Source: Microbulbifer sp. SAOS-129_SWC (lineage in GTDB: Bacteria; Pseudomonadota; Gammaproteobacteria; Pseudomonadales; Cellvibrionaceae). From it: a DNA stretch of 64,000 nucleotides. Of the stretch, positions 1 through 7,607 are shown one piece after another; the first letter of the stretch is position 1; each line of letters starts with the position of its first letter. A model generated the notes under the pieces. The model was given only the letters and a program-made list of their open reading frames with translations, was not told the DNA's origin and did no database searches. The translations under genes were made by a program, and so were the position numbers. The DNA is taken from positions 2,041,001 to 2,105,000 of the forward strand of contig NZ_CP155567.1 of the NCBI RefSeq assembly GCF_039696035.1, read 5' to 3'.

Positions 1-1
1 T

Positions 2-649
2 AATGAAGGAACTATTAATAAGATCTTCGACAGAATAAATAGAAATACAGCAAAGCTATCAAATCAGGAATTAAGGCATGCTCAGTTCGACGGCGCTTTC
101 ATCACATCATGTGAGGAGATGACCGCATGGATGTCTAAGAATCTACCAGATGGATTCCCCAAAATAAGCTCCCAATCTAAAAAGCAAATGAAAGACGTCG
201 AGTTCGTAGCGCACCTACTATTGCTGCTCGATATTGGTCCAAAAGGTCATTCTACGCAGTCGCTAGATCAAGCCTTTTCAGATCGTGATATTGAATGGGA
301 GTCTAAGTCCGATGTCGAAGATATTTTCAAATCAACGATTAAGCATATTAAGTCTATTCGTGAACTTGATACGGACGGAAAATTCTTAAGATCACGATTT
401 AAAAATCAAGCAGACTTCTACTCACTTTTTGGGGCGATTTCAGAACTTGTAGAAGCAGATGAAATTAAAGACAAAGATACGCTTCTGCAGGGTTTAATCG
501 CTTTCTCTGAAGCAGTTGATAATGAAGAGGCAAGGGAAAATGACGATACTCTAGAGGAATACTATAAAGCAGCTAGATCAGCATCAAATGATAGCGGGCC
601 GCGATCTGCTAGGATAAGAATTGTCAAAGATGTCATTCAAAAAAGGTGA
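2..649 (+). CDS. DUF262-type protein, C-terminal part (5' end outside window)
   Basis: The reading frame is open from the first bases of the window, so the gene begins upstream. The first visible residues (IFDRINRNTAKLSNQELRHA) match the conserved tail of the DUF262 (GmrS/ParB-like nuclease fold) domain, where a phrase like F-x-R-I-N is followed by L-x-x-Q-E-L-R. The roughly 200 residues after it are a charged, helical C-terminal region that I do not recognise. DUF262 proteins include type IV modification-dependent nucleases and other phage-defence proteins. The catalytic part would be upstream, so nuclease activity cannot be judged. The stop lies 6 nt before the next start, which implies co-transcription with the RelA/SpoT-type gene. 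Base composition is AT-richer than the rest of the window, suggesting transfer. Confidence 0.7.
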   Translation, partial: NEGTINKIFDRINRNTAKLSNQELRHAQFDGAFITSCEEMTAWMSKNLPDGFPKISSQSKKQMKDVEFVAHLLLLLDIGPKGHSTQSLDQAFSDRDIEWESKSDVEDIFKSTIKHIKSIRELDTDGKFLRSRFKNQADFYSLFGAISELVEADEIKDKDTLLQGLIAFSEAVDNEEARENDDTLEEYYKAARSASNDSGPRSARIRIVKDVIQKR

Positions 650-655
650 TGAATA

Positions 656-1672
656 ATGAGCTATTCATCATTGCTTCTCAGGTATTCTGAGAATTTAGGG
701 CTCTTAAACAATATTCAGAGCAGGGTCAAGGGAATAGTTGGCCCGTTTTGCGAAGAAAGCGGTTTTTTATTCGAAGGAAGAATAAAATCTCAAGAGTCAG
801 TATCTGAAAAGTTAGAAACCGGGATGTATTCGAGCTGGGACGAACTAACAGATCTTTATGCCTGCACCATCGTTATAAACCTTCCAGATCAAGAAAAACA
901 AGTTCGCGATTTTGTATCTGAATTCTTCGTTCTAGACACAGATAAGTCTAGGTATAAAGGAAAGCAAATAAAACCTGCGGATGTATTTCGTTATGACTCT
1001 ACGCGACTGTACTGCAAAATTAAAAAGCCTGGCCATATCGACGACTCTGAGCCGCTGTATGACATTCAATTTGAAGTTCAAATTAGGACTATATTTGAAT
1101 ACGCGTGGTCAAAAACTACACATGCCCTAGCTTACAAGTCGCCTGTGGTGGACTGGAAAAGGCAGCGGCTAGCTGCACAGTTAAAAGCTGCGACAGAACA
1201 GATTGAAACATTGGTTCTTGCCTTTGATCACGCCAGTGAGTACATACTCGAAAGTAAAAGTCCTGATATAGAAGATCAAACTAAAATCCATTTATTCTTT
1301 ACCGAGCTTTTCAGGGAAGAGTTGCTGCCTGCAGAATTAGAGCCGTCTGATTGGACGAGATTCTCGAGCAATGTGTATAAATTATTCCAGATAAGGGCTA
1401 ATCAAAAGCCATCAGGGCGCTCTTATTATCATATAAAAGAAATTGACAGCTTGCTTGGTTGCATTGGTAGGTATATTAAGAAAACTGGCGCAGAATCAAT
1501 ACCTAAAAGCATGTCATTGTTTCAGTTAATCGCATGTATACTTTTCGATGGGGTCGCTGATCTTAAAGAAAGTAATCTAGAAAAATATAGTTTGTTGGTC
1601 ACTCAGGAAATGAAAGATCTTTTCCCAAAACTATCAATCCCATGCAAACTATTCGATATTGCAAAGGTATAA
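656..1672 (+). CDS. RelA/SpoT-domain nucleotidyltransferase (possible small alarmone synthetase or toxin)
   Basis: Residues about 35-160 resemble the (p)ppGpp synthetase fold. There is a basic motif followed by serine (GRIKSQESVSEKL), a D-L-Y-A-C-T-I-V strand in the place of the usual D-x-x-G-x-R-I, and the hallmark E-V-Q-I-R-T with a downstream W-x-K-x-x-H-A-L-x-Y-K. No HD hydrolase, TGS or ACT domain is present, so this is not housekeeping RelA or SpoT. A C-terminal extension of about 180 residues is unlike the minimal synthetases RelQ and RelP. Known relatives either make alarmones or act as toxins that pyrophosphorylate tRNA or adenosine nucleotides; which applies here is unknown. It sits 6 nt downstream of the DUF262 gene in an AT-rich segment, so a defence or toxin role is a reasonable inference. 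Confidence 0.75.
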   Translation: MSYSSLLLRYSENLGLLNNIQSRVKGIVGPFCEESGFLFEGRIKSQESVSEKLETGMYSSWDELTDLYACTIVINLPDQEKQVRDFVSEFFVLDTDKSRYKGKQIKPADVFRYDSTRLYCKIKKPGHIDDSEPLYDIQFEVQIRTIFEYAWSKTTHALAYKSPVVDWKRQRLAAQLKAATEQIETLVLAFDHASEYILESKSPDIEDQTKIHLFFTELFREELLPAELEPSDWTRFSSNVYKLFQIRANQKPSGRSYYHIKEIDSLLGCIGRYIKKTGAESIPKSMSLFQLIACILFDGVADLKESNLEKYSLLVTQEMKDLFPKLSIPCKLFDIAKV

Positions 1673-1678
1673 CAGCGC

Positions 1679-1753
1679 ATGATGTCGGACTGGTTCTATG
1701 TTGTACTTCAACCTGGCCGCAAATGCGGGCATTATGCATCGGAAGGAAAATGA
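1679..1753 (+). CDS. Possible 24-codon ORF between the RelA/SpoT-type gene and the next gene
   Basis: An ATG ATG start opens a 24-codon frame whose TGA overlaps the ATG of the following gene (ATGA at 1750-1753). An AAAGG sequence lies about 11 nt upstream. The peptide is rich in aromatic residues (WFYVVLQPGRKCGHYA). The ATGA junction suggests either a translated coupling leader or a short real protein, but an ORF this small can arise by chance. Confidence 0.2.
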   Translation: MMSDWFYVVLQPGRKCGHYASEGK

Positions 1754-2268
1754 AGCACCGAGATATACAACCAGCGCATGAAGAATCAGTTCTTAATAGC
1801 TTCAAGTCGTTCTTGGAAGATAGTGGCACGTCGCTTACGGTTTTAGATCGGCCAGATCCGCCCGATGCAATGGTAACAATAGGCGATGAAAATAGTTGGG
1901 TTGAAGTAACTGACGCGTTCCAGAGCCCGGACTGGGCAGAAAGTCTCACTTCAAATGCAGCGGATGACAAAATTCACAAGCCTTATCAAAGAAGAGTAAT
2001 TTGTGAGCCAGATCGCCAAGCATGTGAAGCGATTAAGGAGGTAATTCTAAAAAAATATAGGAAAAAATCTATGAAAGGGCTGCATTCTAAGTATGGCCCT
2101 GGGGTTCTTCTTGTGGGGGCATACACGCCAATGATTTCACCTGAAGAAATCATTGAGCAAAGCAGAAGCGAAATATTATCTGAAATAGTTAGTATGTCGC
2201 CTATATTTGAGTTCATATATCTATACAGAAATTCACATGATGGACATGTTTTCTATAAGCTGCTGTAG
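1750..2268 (+). CDS. Unrecognised protein of the candidate defence cassette
   Basis: A 172-residue protein. The frame is open from 1642, but the ATG at 1750 is preferred because GGAAGG lies just upstream and the earlier codons overlap the RelA/SpoT-type gene and do not look protein-like. I do not recognise a family. A segment near residues 35-55 reads D-P-P-D-A-M-V-T-I-G-D-E-N-S-W-V-E-V-T-D, an acidic residue, a beta strand and then E-V-T, which loosely recalls the D...ExK/T core of restriction-like nucleases. A later Y-G-P-G-V-L-L-V-G-A-Y strand and a C-terminal F-E-F-I-Y-L-Y strand could complete such a fold. This nuclease reading is speculative. It is the last gene of the AT-rich three-gene cassette. 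Confidence 0.6.
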   Translation: MKHRDIQPAHEESVLNSFKSFLEDSGTSLTVLDRPDPPDAMVTIGDENSWVEVTDAFQSPDWAESLTSNAADDKIHKPYQRRVICEPDRQACEAIKEVILKKYRKKSMKGLHSKYGPGVLLVGAYTPMISPEEIIEQSRSEILSEIVSMSPIFEFIYLYRNSHDGHVFYKLL

Positions 2269-2292
2269 GATGTCGTGGTCCATACATATTTG

Positions 2293-2315
2293 AATAAATG
2301 GGGTCACCCATTAGC
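2293..2315. repeat. REP-like repeat, copy 1
   Basis: A 23-bp sequence (core TGGGGTCACCCATTAGC) that recurs with 2 mismatches at 9216-9238. It lies just upstream of the RAYT remnant. Elements of the kind GGGGTCA...TGACCCC commonly accompany RAYT transposases in proteobacteria. Confidence 0.5.
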
Positions 2316-2375
2316 ACCCACTGATTCTTCCTTCCATTAGTCTATAGCGATAACAAAGAGGGAGGGGAAAATTCG

Positions 2376-2574
2376 ATGGCCAGATTGCCGCGCCTCGGTC
2401 CTGCGGGGATTCCGCAGCATGTCGTACAGCGGGGCAACAACCGGTAGGTTTATCAGGGCATGATCGCCTACGCCGGTTGGCTAAAACAGTATGCAAAGGA
2501 ATTCGATATTCAGGTACATGCATGGCGTTGATGGCCAGCCACGTCCACCTGCTGGTAACTCCGAACATATGAGA
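2376..2574 (+). pseudogene. Decayed RAYT (REP-associated tyrosine transposase, Y1_Tnp family)
   Basis: The start MARLPRLGPAGIPQHVVQRG is the typical N-terminus of IS200-like REP-associated transposases (usually about 200-330 residues). After G-N-N-R there is a TAG stop, then a stretch resembling the next family block (MIAYAGWLKQYAKEFD, ...VHAW) apparently after a small deletion. A frameshift near 2527 leads to L-M-A-S-H-V-H-L-L-V-T-P, the family's HUH-type metal-binding block. The frame then stops, so the catalytic tyrosine region is missing. It is clearly inactive. It marks the boundary between the defence-like cassette and the following genes. Confidence 0.8.
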
Positions 2575-2582
2575 TTGGGTCC

Positions 2583-3263
2583 ATGGATAGGAAGCCACTA
2601 GACACAGAAATTGATCACCACACTGCTAAATTCATCGTGAGATTTATCGCTTTGTCACTTGCGATTTTAACGGACTTGCTGGCGCCTGGGGTCAGTATTA
2701 GCTCGATTAGTCTGTCATATCATTTAACGGATAATGCCAGAAATGTATTCGTTGGCTCTCTCTGCGTAATATCGGCTTTTCTCTGGTCGTATAATGGCTA
2801 CTCTTTGTTTCAAGCTGTCTTAAGTAAAGTTGGGGAAGTCGCTGTCGCAGCAGTGGCATTTTTTCCATGCGATTGCTTTACCGGCCGGGGTGTTGAGGGG
2901 GCAGCCAGAGAACCCACGATGACTGGGATTGTCCATACGGCTTCGGCAATTTTAATGTTAATTATCCTCGCAATTTTTTGTTGGCTGTTTTACCTGAGAG
3001 CTAAAAAGAAAGACTCTAAAGAGGCGAAGGTTCGGGGGCGGATTTATAGAATCTGCGCCGTAGTTATGGTTGGCGCTATGGCCGCGCAGTTGCTCGATAT
3101 TCTGGGCTGGATAGATTTTAGCGGTATTACTCACCGGTTGACTTACTATGTCGAAGCGACAGGGTTGACTGCATTTGGTGTGGCATGGCTGACAGCTAGT
3201 CGCATGTTGCCATTTATTACCAATGAAGAAGAGCGTATAAAAATCGAGCTTTCTGGAAGATAG
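2583..3263 (+). CDS. Six-helix integral membrane protein, unknown function (DUF998/Frag1-like appearance)
   Basis: A 226-residue, strongly hydrophobic protein with about six predicted membrane spans: about 16-40, 55-72, 80-95, 115-136, 155-175 and 185-205. The segment A-R-N-V-F-V-G-S-L-C-V-I-S-A-F-L-W-S-Y-N-G-Y resembles a conserved phrase of small bacterial membrane proteins of the DUF998 or Frag1 type, whose roles are unknown. The ribosome-binding site is weak. It is somewhat AT-rich like its left neighbours and stands alone, with a decayed transposase immediately upstream and 125 nt before the next gene. Confidence 0.65.
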   Translation: MDRKPLDTEIDHHTAKFIVRFIALSLAILTDLLAPGVSISSISLSYHLTDNARNVFVGSLCVISAFLWSYNGYSLFQAVLSKVGEVAVAAVAFFPCDCFTGRGVEGAAREPTMTGIVHTASAILMLIILAIFCWLFYLRAKKKDSKEAKVRGRIYRICAVVMVGAMAAQLLDILGWIDFSGITHRLTYYVEATGLTAFGVAWLTASRMLPFITNEEERIKIELSGR

Positions 3264-3388
3264 CTGATTTTATGGGGTTGTGTTCATTTCTCGGTATTGG
3301 TTGTTTTCTGCTCTTTTTCGAGTAGATTCAGGGCCGATTCAGTTGCGCCGGGTTAAAAAGCAGGTGTGAATCCAAGGAAAAACGCACC

Positions 3389-4573
3389 ATGCGCCAGGTC
3401 CCATACCGATTACTCGCCGCTCTCACCATCACTTTGACGCTCTGTGGCTGTGTCACCTACCCAGCTACGCCGGTGTTCGTTGAGAGATCCTATGTCCGGA
3501 AGGCTCCTCCGGTTTACTCCTATTCAGTGATGACCGATCCCGGCCGTCGCTACTACGACGATACCCTCGGCGTTTACGTATTCTACGACCGCAGCGACAT
3601 TTTCTTTCGACAGGGTCGTTACTATCGTTGGCATCAGGACCATTGGATCAGTGCCAATCACTGGCGCGGCCCTTGGTATCCGGCCCCGAATCTGACTATC
3701 TCGGCAAACTTCAAAGGTCGCTGGCAGACGCGCTTACGCCGCCACGGCCCTCGTTATGCCGGAGGACACCAGTACAGAGCGCCGCGCCGGAACGATCATG
3801 ACGACGGTTACAACCGGCGGTACCGGCATGAAAGCAACGGGTATCGACGTGATCGTCGTGAGGAGGGCCAGGATCGTCGTGGGCAGGGCCAGAATCGTGG
3901 CCGAGGCGGCGAACATGGGTTTGCTGGCATAGCGGAGCCAAAGCGGCGGGCGTCTCAGGTGGATAACCGGAGCGGGGATCGCCGTAATGAACCCCGGAAT
4001 CCACGTCGGAATCCAAGTCGGAACGAGCGGGCAGTTAAACTTGCGGACAAGCCAGCCGGCATTCGCGGCCCACGAGTTGTTCCTGCATTAGAGCGCCCGG
4101 CAACCCATCGCCGCACGGTGCGTGACAGGCCCAAGCCACACAACCAGCTCGGCCAGCCCCAGCGCCAGCGCTATACTGCCGCGAAGCCAGCTTCGCGCCT
4201 GGAGGCCGATCGCCGCACGGTGCGCGACAGGCCCAAGCCACAAACCCAGCGCGGCCAGCCTCAGCGCCAGCGCAATGCGCCAAATGATCGGCGCAATACT
4301 GCCGCGAAGCCAGCTTCGCACCAGGAGGCCGATCGCCGCACGGTGCGCCACAGGCCCAAGCCACAAACCCAGCGCGGCCAGCCTCAGCGCCAGCGCAATG
4401 CGCCAACTGATCGGCGCAATGCTGCCGCGAAGCCAGCTCCGCACCAGGAGGCCGAGCAGCCAAAGAAAAAGGAAAAGAAGTCCAAAAAGAAAACTGATAA
4501 GCGCGATCAGGTACGCCTGGTGCATGAGCCGCATACCCGCCGGTCCAATGAAGCACACCGTCAACTCGATTGA
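3389..4573 (+). CDS. Basic, repeat-rich outer-envelope lipoprotein
   Basis: A signal peptide with lipobox (TLCG-C, Cys at about residue 21) is followed by a tyrosine- and tryptophan-rich domain (about 22-115, with G-V-Y-V-F-Y-D and F-F-R-Q-G-R-Y-Y-R-W) and then a long low-complexity tail dense in Arg, Pro, Gln and Asn. The N-terminal domain resembles small bacterial lipoproteins of unknown role. The tail from about residue 240 is built of 41-residue units (R-R-T-V-R-D-R-P-K-P ... Q-R-Q-R-N-A-P) and ends in a lysine-rich run. The strongly positive charge would suit binding of nucleic acid, LPS or peptidoglycan, but this is inference. Codon use is chromosome-like. Confidence 0.7.
   Translation: MRQVPYRLLAALTITLTLCGCVTYPATPVFVERSYVRKAPPVYSYSVMTDPGRRYYDDTLGVYVFYDRSDIFFRQGRYYRWHQDHWISANHWRGPWYPAPNLTISANFKGRWQTRLRRHGPRYAGGHQYRAPRRNDHDDGYNRRYRHESNGYRRDRREEGQDRRGQGQNRGRGGEHGFAGIAEPKRRASQVDNRSGDRRNEPRNPRRNPSRNERAVKLADKPAGIRGPRVVPALERPATHRRTVRDRPKPHNQLGQPQRQRYTAAKPASRLEADRRTVRDRPKPQTQRGQPQRQRNAPNDRRNTAAKPASHQEADRRTVRHRPKPQTQRGQPQRQRNAPTDRRNAAAKPAPHQEAEQPKKKEKKSKKKTDKRDQVRLVHEPHTRRSNEAHRQLD
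4106..4450 (+). repeat. 123-bp coding tandem repeat (about 3 units)
   Basis: Units aligned on GAGGCCGATCGCCGCACGG begin at about 4202 and 4325, and a diverged unit boundary occurs at 4448, giving a 123-bp (41-codon) period. A preceding unit from about 4106 is 21 bp shorter. Copies are nearly identical, so expansion or contraction is recent. It lies entirely within the basic lipoprotein gene and keeps frame. Confidence 0.85.
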
Positions 4574-4930
4574 TCCTGTCTAATAAATGGGGGCAATAAT
4601 GGGGTTAGATCAACATTTTGGCATCACATACATTCCACTAAGCTAGCGCCAAAATCTTGATCTGACCCCCTTCATTTCGGGCGGTGGGCGAGCGTCACTG
4701 CGACGATAGGCAGATCTCGACTCAAAGCTGCCCTTCGGAAGAGGGCTTCTGCCTGTCCGTTAGCTTGCTCCCGAGACCTCAGGAGACAGCATTTTAGCCA
4801 TGCAATAACCCTCATTCACGACTGCCAGCTTGCGCTTCATAGCTGACTTTAGCGGGGCGGTAGGTGCGGGTCACAAGTAGCTGCTCGTGCAACCTGGGCG
4901 CAGCAGGTTTCAATCCCGGTGTGTGAGGCC
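4574..4930. other. Intergenic segment with REP-like palindrome; no gene seen
   Basis: Apart from the inverted repeat at 4601-4669 and a partial match to the 2293 repeat (AATAAATGGGG at 4582), I see no coding frame or RNA gene. It separates the basic lipoprotein gene from the tail of the converging cyn-locus transcript. Confidence 0.5.
4601..4669. repeat. REP-like imperfect inverted repeat, 22-bp arms
   Basis: The left arm GGGGTTAGATCAACATTTTGGC (4601-4622) pairs with the right arm at 4648-4669 with 2 mismatches around a 25-nt spacer. The outer GGGGT(T/C)AGATC...GATCTGACCCC pattern is typical of RAYT-linked palindromes, and a RAYT remnant lies 2 kb upstream. It could also fold at the ends of both converging transcripts. 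Confidence 0.75.
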
Positions 4931-6154
4931 TCAGAATACCACTGAGCGATGTTGCTCGAATGTCGCCACAACTCTACCGCGCTTGAGCACCATCAGCCGC
5001 GCCGGCAGATCGAGAATGACATCACTGACCGCACGGGTGTCCAGCAGCACCAAGTCCGCATCGTTGCCCACTGCCAGGCCGTAATTATTCAACCTCAGGG
5101 CTTTTGCCGGGCTTGTGGTAAGCATGGAGAGCACCGTGGCCTGGTCATCCGCACCGCCCAGATGGCAGGCAGGCAGGGCAAGTTGCGCGATGTTCAGCAG
5201 ATCGCCCGTGCCATAAGGGGTGAACGCATTGCGGATGTTATTGGTCGCCAGGCAGATGTTCACGCCGCCATCGCGCAGTGCCCGCACTGGGGTCAAAGTC
5301 CGGCGCACGTTATGGCTGTCGCCGCGGGCGCCCAGATGCAGGTCGGTGGCGGGCAAGCACATTACGCTGATACCGGCCTTGCGCAGTAACTCGATGATGG
5401 CTGCCTGCCGCTCGGGTGCCACGGCCGCCAGGCTTGTAAGGTGACCAACGCAGACACGCCCTTGATAACCCTCGGCGAGGGTCTTGCGGGCAACGTATTC
5501 GATCGTCATGTGCTCAGCATCATCGGCGAAATCCTGGTGCAAATCGATGTCCTTGTCGTAGCGCTTGGCCAGGTCGAAGACGAAGTCGATGTGCTCAACG
5601 GGGGAAATATCGTTGTAAGGGATACCGCCAACGACATCGGCGCCCTTGTCCATGGCTTCGACCATCATTTCCTGCATGCCGGGCAGCTTCAGTATCCCTT
5701 CCTGCGGAAAAGCGACCACCTGGATATCAATGAAATCACGGAATCTGTCGCGCAGTTCCAACACCACATCCAGGCCGGTGAATCCCTGTGACGGATCGAA
5801 CTCGGCGTGGGCACGGACATGGGTGCTGCCCGCCTGCACCAGCGTGCGCAAAACCTGGGTCGAACGCTCCACAATGTCTTCTCGGGTCAGCGTGGGCTTG
5901 AGTTCTGCAGTCACCGCAATGGCCTCACTCAAGGTACCCGAGCGATTGGCCTTACGATGCATGACATTGGCTTTTTCCAGATGCAGGTGGCCTTCGACAA
6001 ACCCCGGGATCAGCACATTCCCGTTGCCTTGGATTTCCTGCTTTGCGCGTGCTGCAATGGTAGGGGTAACCGCGGCGATCTTGCCGTTTTGCACACCTAC
6101 ATCCACCAACGGTTGCGCATCATCGATGCGCACGTTTCGAAAGATAATATCCAT
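4931..6154 (-). CDS. Cytosine-deaminase-like amidohydrolase of the cyanate locus
   Basis: A 407-residue protein of the amidohydrolase superfamily, cytosine deaminase-like branch. It has the N-terminal metal motif H-L-H-L-E-K (about 57-62), a histidine in D-L-H-Q-D-F and one in V-G-H-L-T-S. At the place where E. coli CodA has its catalytic Asp (H-D-D-V), this protein reads T-N-N-I-R-N, and the CodA proton-shuttle Glu of H-C-D-E is Phe here. It is therefore unlikely to be a true cytosine deaminase. I recall an N-N-x-x-N signature in other deaminase-like proteins, so it may be a subfamily trait. It is the last gene after cynT-cynS, 176 nt downstream of cynS, so its substrate may relate to cyanate or an N-carbamoyl or triazine compound; that is inference. 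Confidence 0.8.
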   Translation of the reverse strand: MDIIFRNVRIDDAQPLVDVGVQNGKIAAVTPTIAARAKQEIQGNGNVLIPGFVEGHLHLEKANVMHRKANRSGTLSEAIAVTAELKPTLTREDIVERSTQVLRTLVQAGSTHVRAHAEFDPSQGFTGLDVVLELRDRFRDFIDIQVVAFPQEGILKLPGMQEMMVEAMDKGADVVGGIPYNDISPVEHIDFVFDLAKRYDKDIDLHQDFADDAEHMTIEYVARKTLAEGYQGRVCVGHLTSLAAVAPERQAAIIELLRKAGISVMCLPATDLHLGARGDSHNVRRTLTPVRALRDGGVNICLATNNIRNAFTPYGTGDLLNIAQLALPACHLGGADDQATVLSMLTTSPAKALRLNNYGLAVGNDADLVLLDTRAVSDVILDLPARLMVLKRGRVVATFEQHRSVVF

Positions 6155-6330
6155 GTGTTTTGTTCCTCACATCGGTAACTGCAATGCCCATCAGCGTCAG
6201 TTGTTGGAGCCCCCATTGCCTGTGAACAAAGGCCGCAGGCAAGTGAGGCAGTAATGCTTTCATCGATGTTTACCTGTCCCGGAAGATTGGGGCCCGGACG
6301 CCGCCAGGCGTCGGGCCGTTTATCATGGGT

Positions 6331-6837
6331 TTAGAAAGGTTTGGTCGGCAGGTACTTGCCATCCAGCGTAATCACCGCGCGGGAACCGCCTTCAGGATCT
6401 TCGACCTTCTTGATGTCCAGCTTGAAGTTGATGGCGCTGATGATGCCGTCTCCGAATTTCTCGTGTACCAGTGCTTTCAGCGTGGTGCCGTAGACCTGGA
6501 AAACCTCGTAGAAGCGATAGATCGTAGGGTCGGTCGGCACACCGCGCTCCATGCAGCCGCGCACCGGTACGGTTTGCAGCAGGGCAATGCTATCGGCGTC
6601 AAGGCCGAGCTTTTCACCGACCACCTGGGCTGCGCTGGCGGGCAGCGGATGCTGGCCCAGCAGCGCGGCGGTGACGAAGGCTTCGGACAGGCCGGTGCCC
6701 TCAGTGATCTGGGCATACGACAGGTCTTTGCGGGCCTTGGCCATGAGGATGACTTCGGTCAGGGCCTGGCGAACGCTCTGGGTGGCTTGTGACTGGATCA
6801 TGGTGTTGTCTCCTTGGGTGGTTTGCGATTGAGTCAT
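6331..6837 (-). CDS. cynS: Cyanate hydratase (cyanase)
   Basis: Catalyses bicarbonate-dependent decomposition of cyanate to ammonia and CO2, acting as a cytosolic decamer. The sequence is very close to E. coli CynS over its whole length, including [22 protein letters not shown] (active-site Arg and Glu) and [13 protein letters not shown] (active-site Ser). Two start codons 36 nt apart, at 6837 and 6801, each have their own GGAG 8 nt upstream. The second (MIQSQ...) matches the normal family N-terminus; the first adds 12 residues that are a duplicate of it. Downstream of cynT by 36 nt, so both products act together: carbonic anhydrase returns the CO2 to bicarbonate. Confidence 0.96.
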   Translation of the reverse strand: MTQSQTTQGDNTMIQSQATQSVRQALTEVILMAKARKDLSYAQITEGTGLSEAFVTAALLGQHPLPASAAQVVGEKLGLDADSIALLQTVPVRGCMERGVPTDPTIYRFYEVFQVYGTTLKALVHEKFGDGIISAINFKLDIKKVEDPEGGSRAVITLDGKYLPTKPF

Positions 6838-6871
6838 GGTGTTGTCTCCATGGGTGGATTGGAGTTTCAGG
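6799..6871 (-). repeat. 36-bp tandem duplication of the cynS ribosome-binding site and start
   Basis: On the minus strand GGAGACAACACCATGA occurs twice, with start codons at 6835-6837 and 6799-6801, followed each time by a similar C-A-x-T-C-x-C-A-A-x-C-C-A-C-C stretch. Each copy has a full Shine-Dalgarno sequence, so two in-frame initiation sites are available. Confidence 0.85.
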
Positions 6872-6873
6872 GT

Positions 6874-7533
6874 TCAGGCGGCGTGCTTGGGTGGATGGGA
6901 AACAGCGTGTACTTGCGGGTTGTCCGCGAGGGACACGAACTTGCCGGTGCTGCCATCGAAAGTGTCGATACGGCCGCTCTCGATGTCGTAGATCCAGCCG
7001 TGCAGGGTGACGCGCCCCTCTTCAAGGGCGAGGCGTACTGACGGGTGGGTCTGGATATTGGCCAGCTGGGCGATGACGTTTTCACGCACCATGGCCCTGA
7101 CCTTGCTGTGCGGGTCCTCATGGTGGCGGGCTTCGTTGACGACCCGGGCGGAGTCGGCGTAGCGCAGCCAACCGGCTACGGCGGGCATGTGGTCCAGGCA
7201 TTTGCAGGTGGAGATGGCGGTCATGGCGCCGCAGTCCGAGTGGCCGCAGATCACGATGTCCGCGACTTGCAGCGCCGCGACAGCGTACTCGACCGAGGCG
7301 GATACACCGCCCGGCTCAGGGCCGTAGGACGGCACGATGTTGCCGGCATTGCGGATAACGAACAGGTCGCCTGGCTCGCGCTGGGTCACCAGTTCCGGCA
7401 CCAGTCGGCTGTCGGAGCAGGAGATGAACAGCGCCCGTGGGCTTTGCTGGGTGGCCAGGTCCTTGAACAGCTTGACCCGCTGCGGGAAGGCGTTTCGCTG
7501 GAATTTCAGGAAGCCGTCAATGATATCTTTCAT
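6874..7533 (-). CDS. cynT: Beta-class carbonic anhydrase of the cyanate operon
   Basis: Hydrates CO2 to bicarbonate, supplying the cosubstrate of cyanase and preventing its loss as CO2. Beta-class zinc ligands are present: Cys39 and Asp41 in S-C-S-D-S-R, and His97 and Cys100 in G-H-S-D-C-G-A. The whole 219-residue sequence parallels E. coli CynT, including [10 protein letters not shown] and [13 protein letters not shown]. First gene of the cynT-cynS-amidohydrolase transcript, divergent from cynR with a 111-nt control region between them. The last residues are less conserved than the core, as usual. Confidence 0.96.
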   Translation of the reverse strand: MKDIIDGFLKFQRNAFPQRVKLFKDLATQQSPRALFISCSDSRLVPELVTQREPGDLFVIRNAGNIVPSYGPEPGGVSASVEYAVAALQVADIVICGHSDCGAMTAISTCKCLDHMPAVAGWLRYADSARVVNEARHHEDPHSKVRAMVRENVIAQLANIQTHPSVRLALEEGRVTLHGWIYDIESGRIDTFDGSTGKFVSLADNPQVHAVSHPPKHAA

Positions 7534-7607
7534 GGCTATTGCCTCTGTCTCTCGGTGTGTGGAGGCAAAGATTACGGATCACGTGACATAAGGTAAAAGT
7601 CTCATTT

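Noticed and set aside
4035..4583. Long minus-strand and alternative plus-strand ORFs inside the repeat lipoprotein gene
   Set aside because: They are shadows of the GC-rich tandem repeat; only the main frame has a signal peptide and ribosome-binding context.
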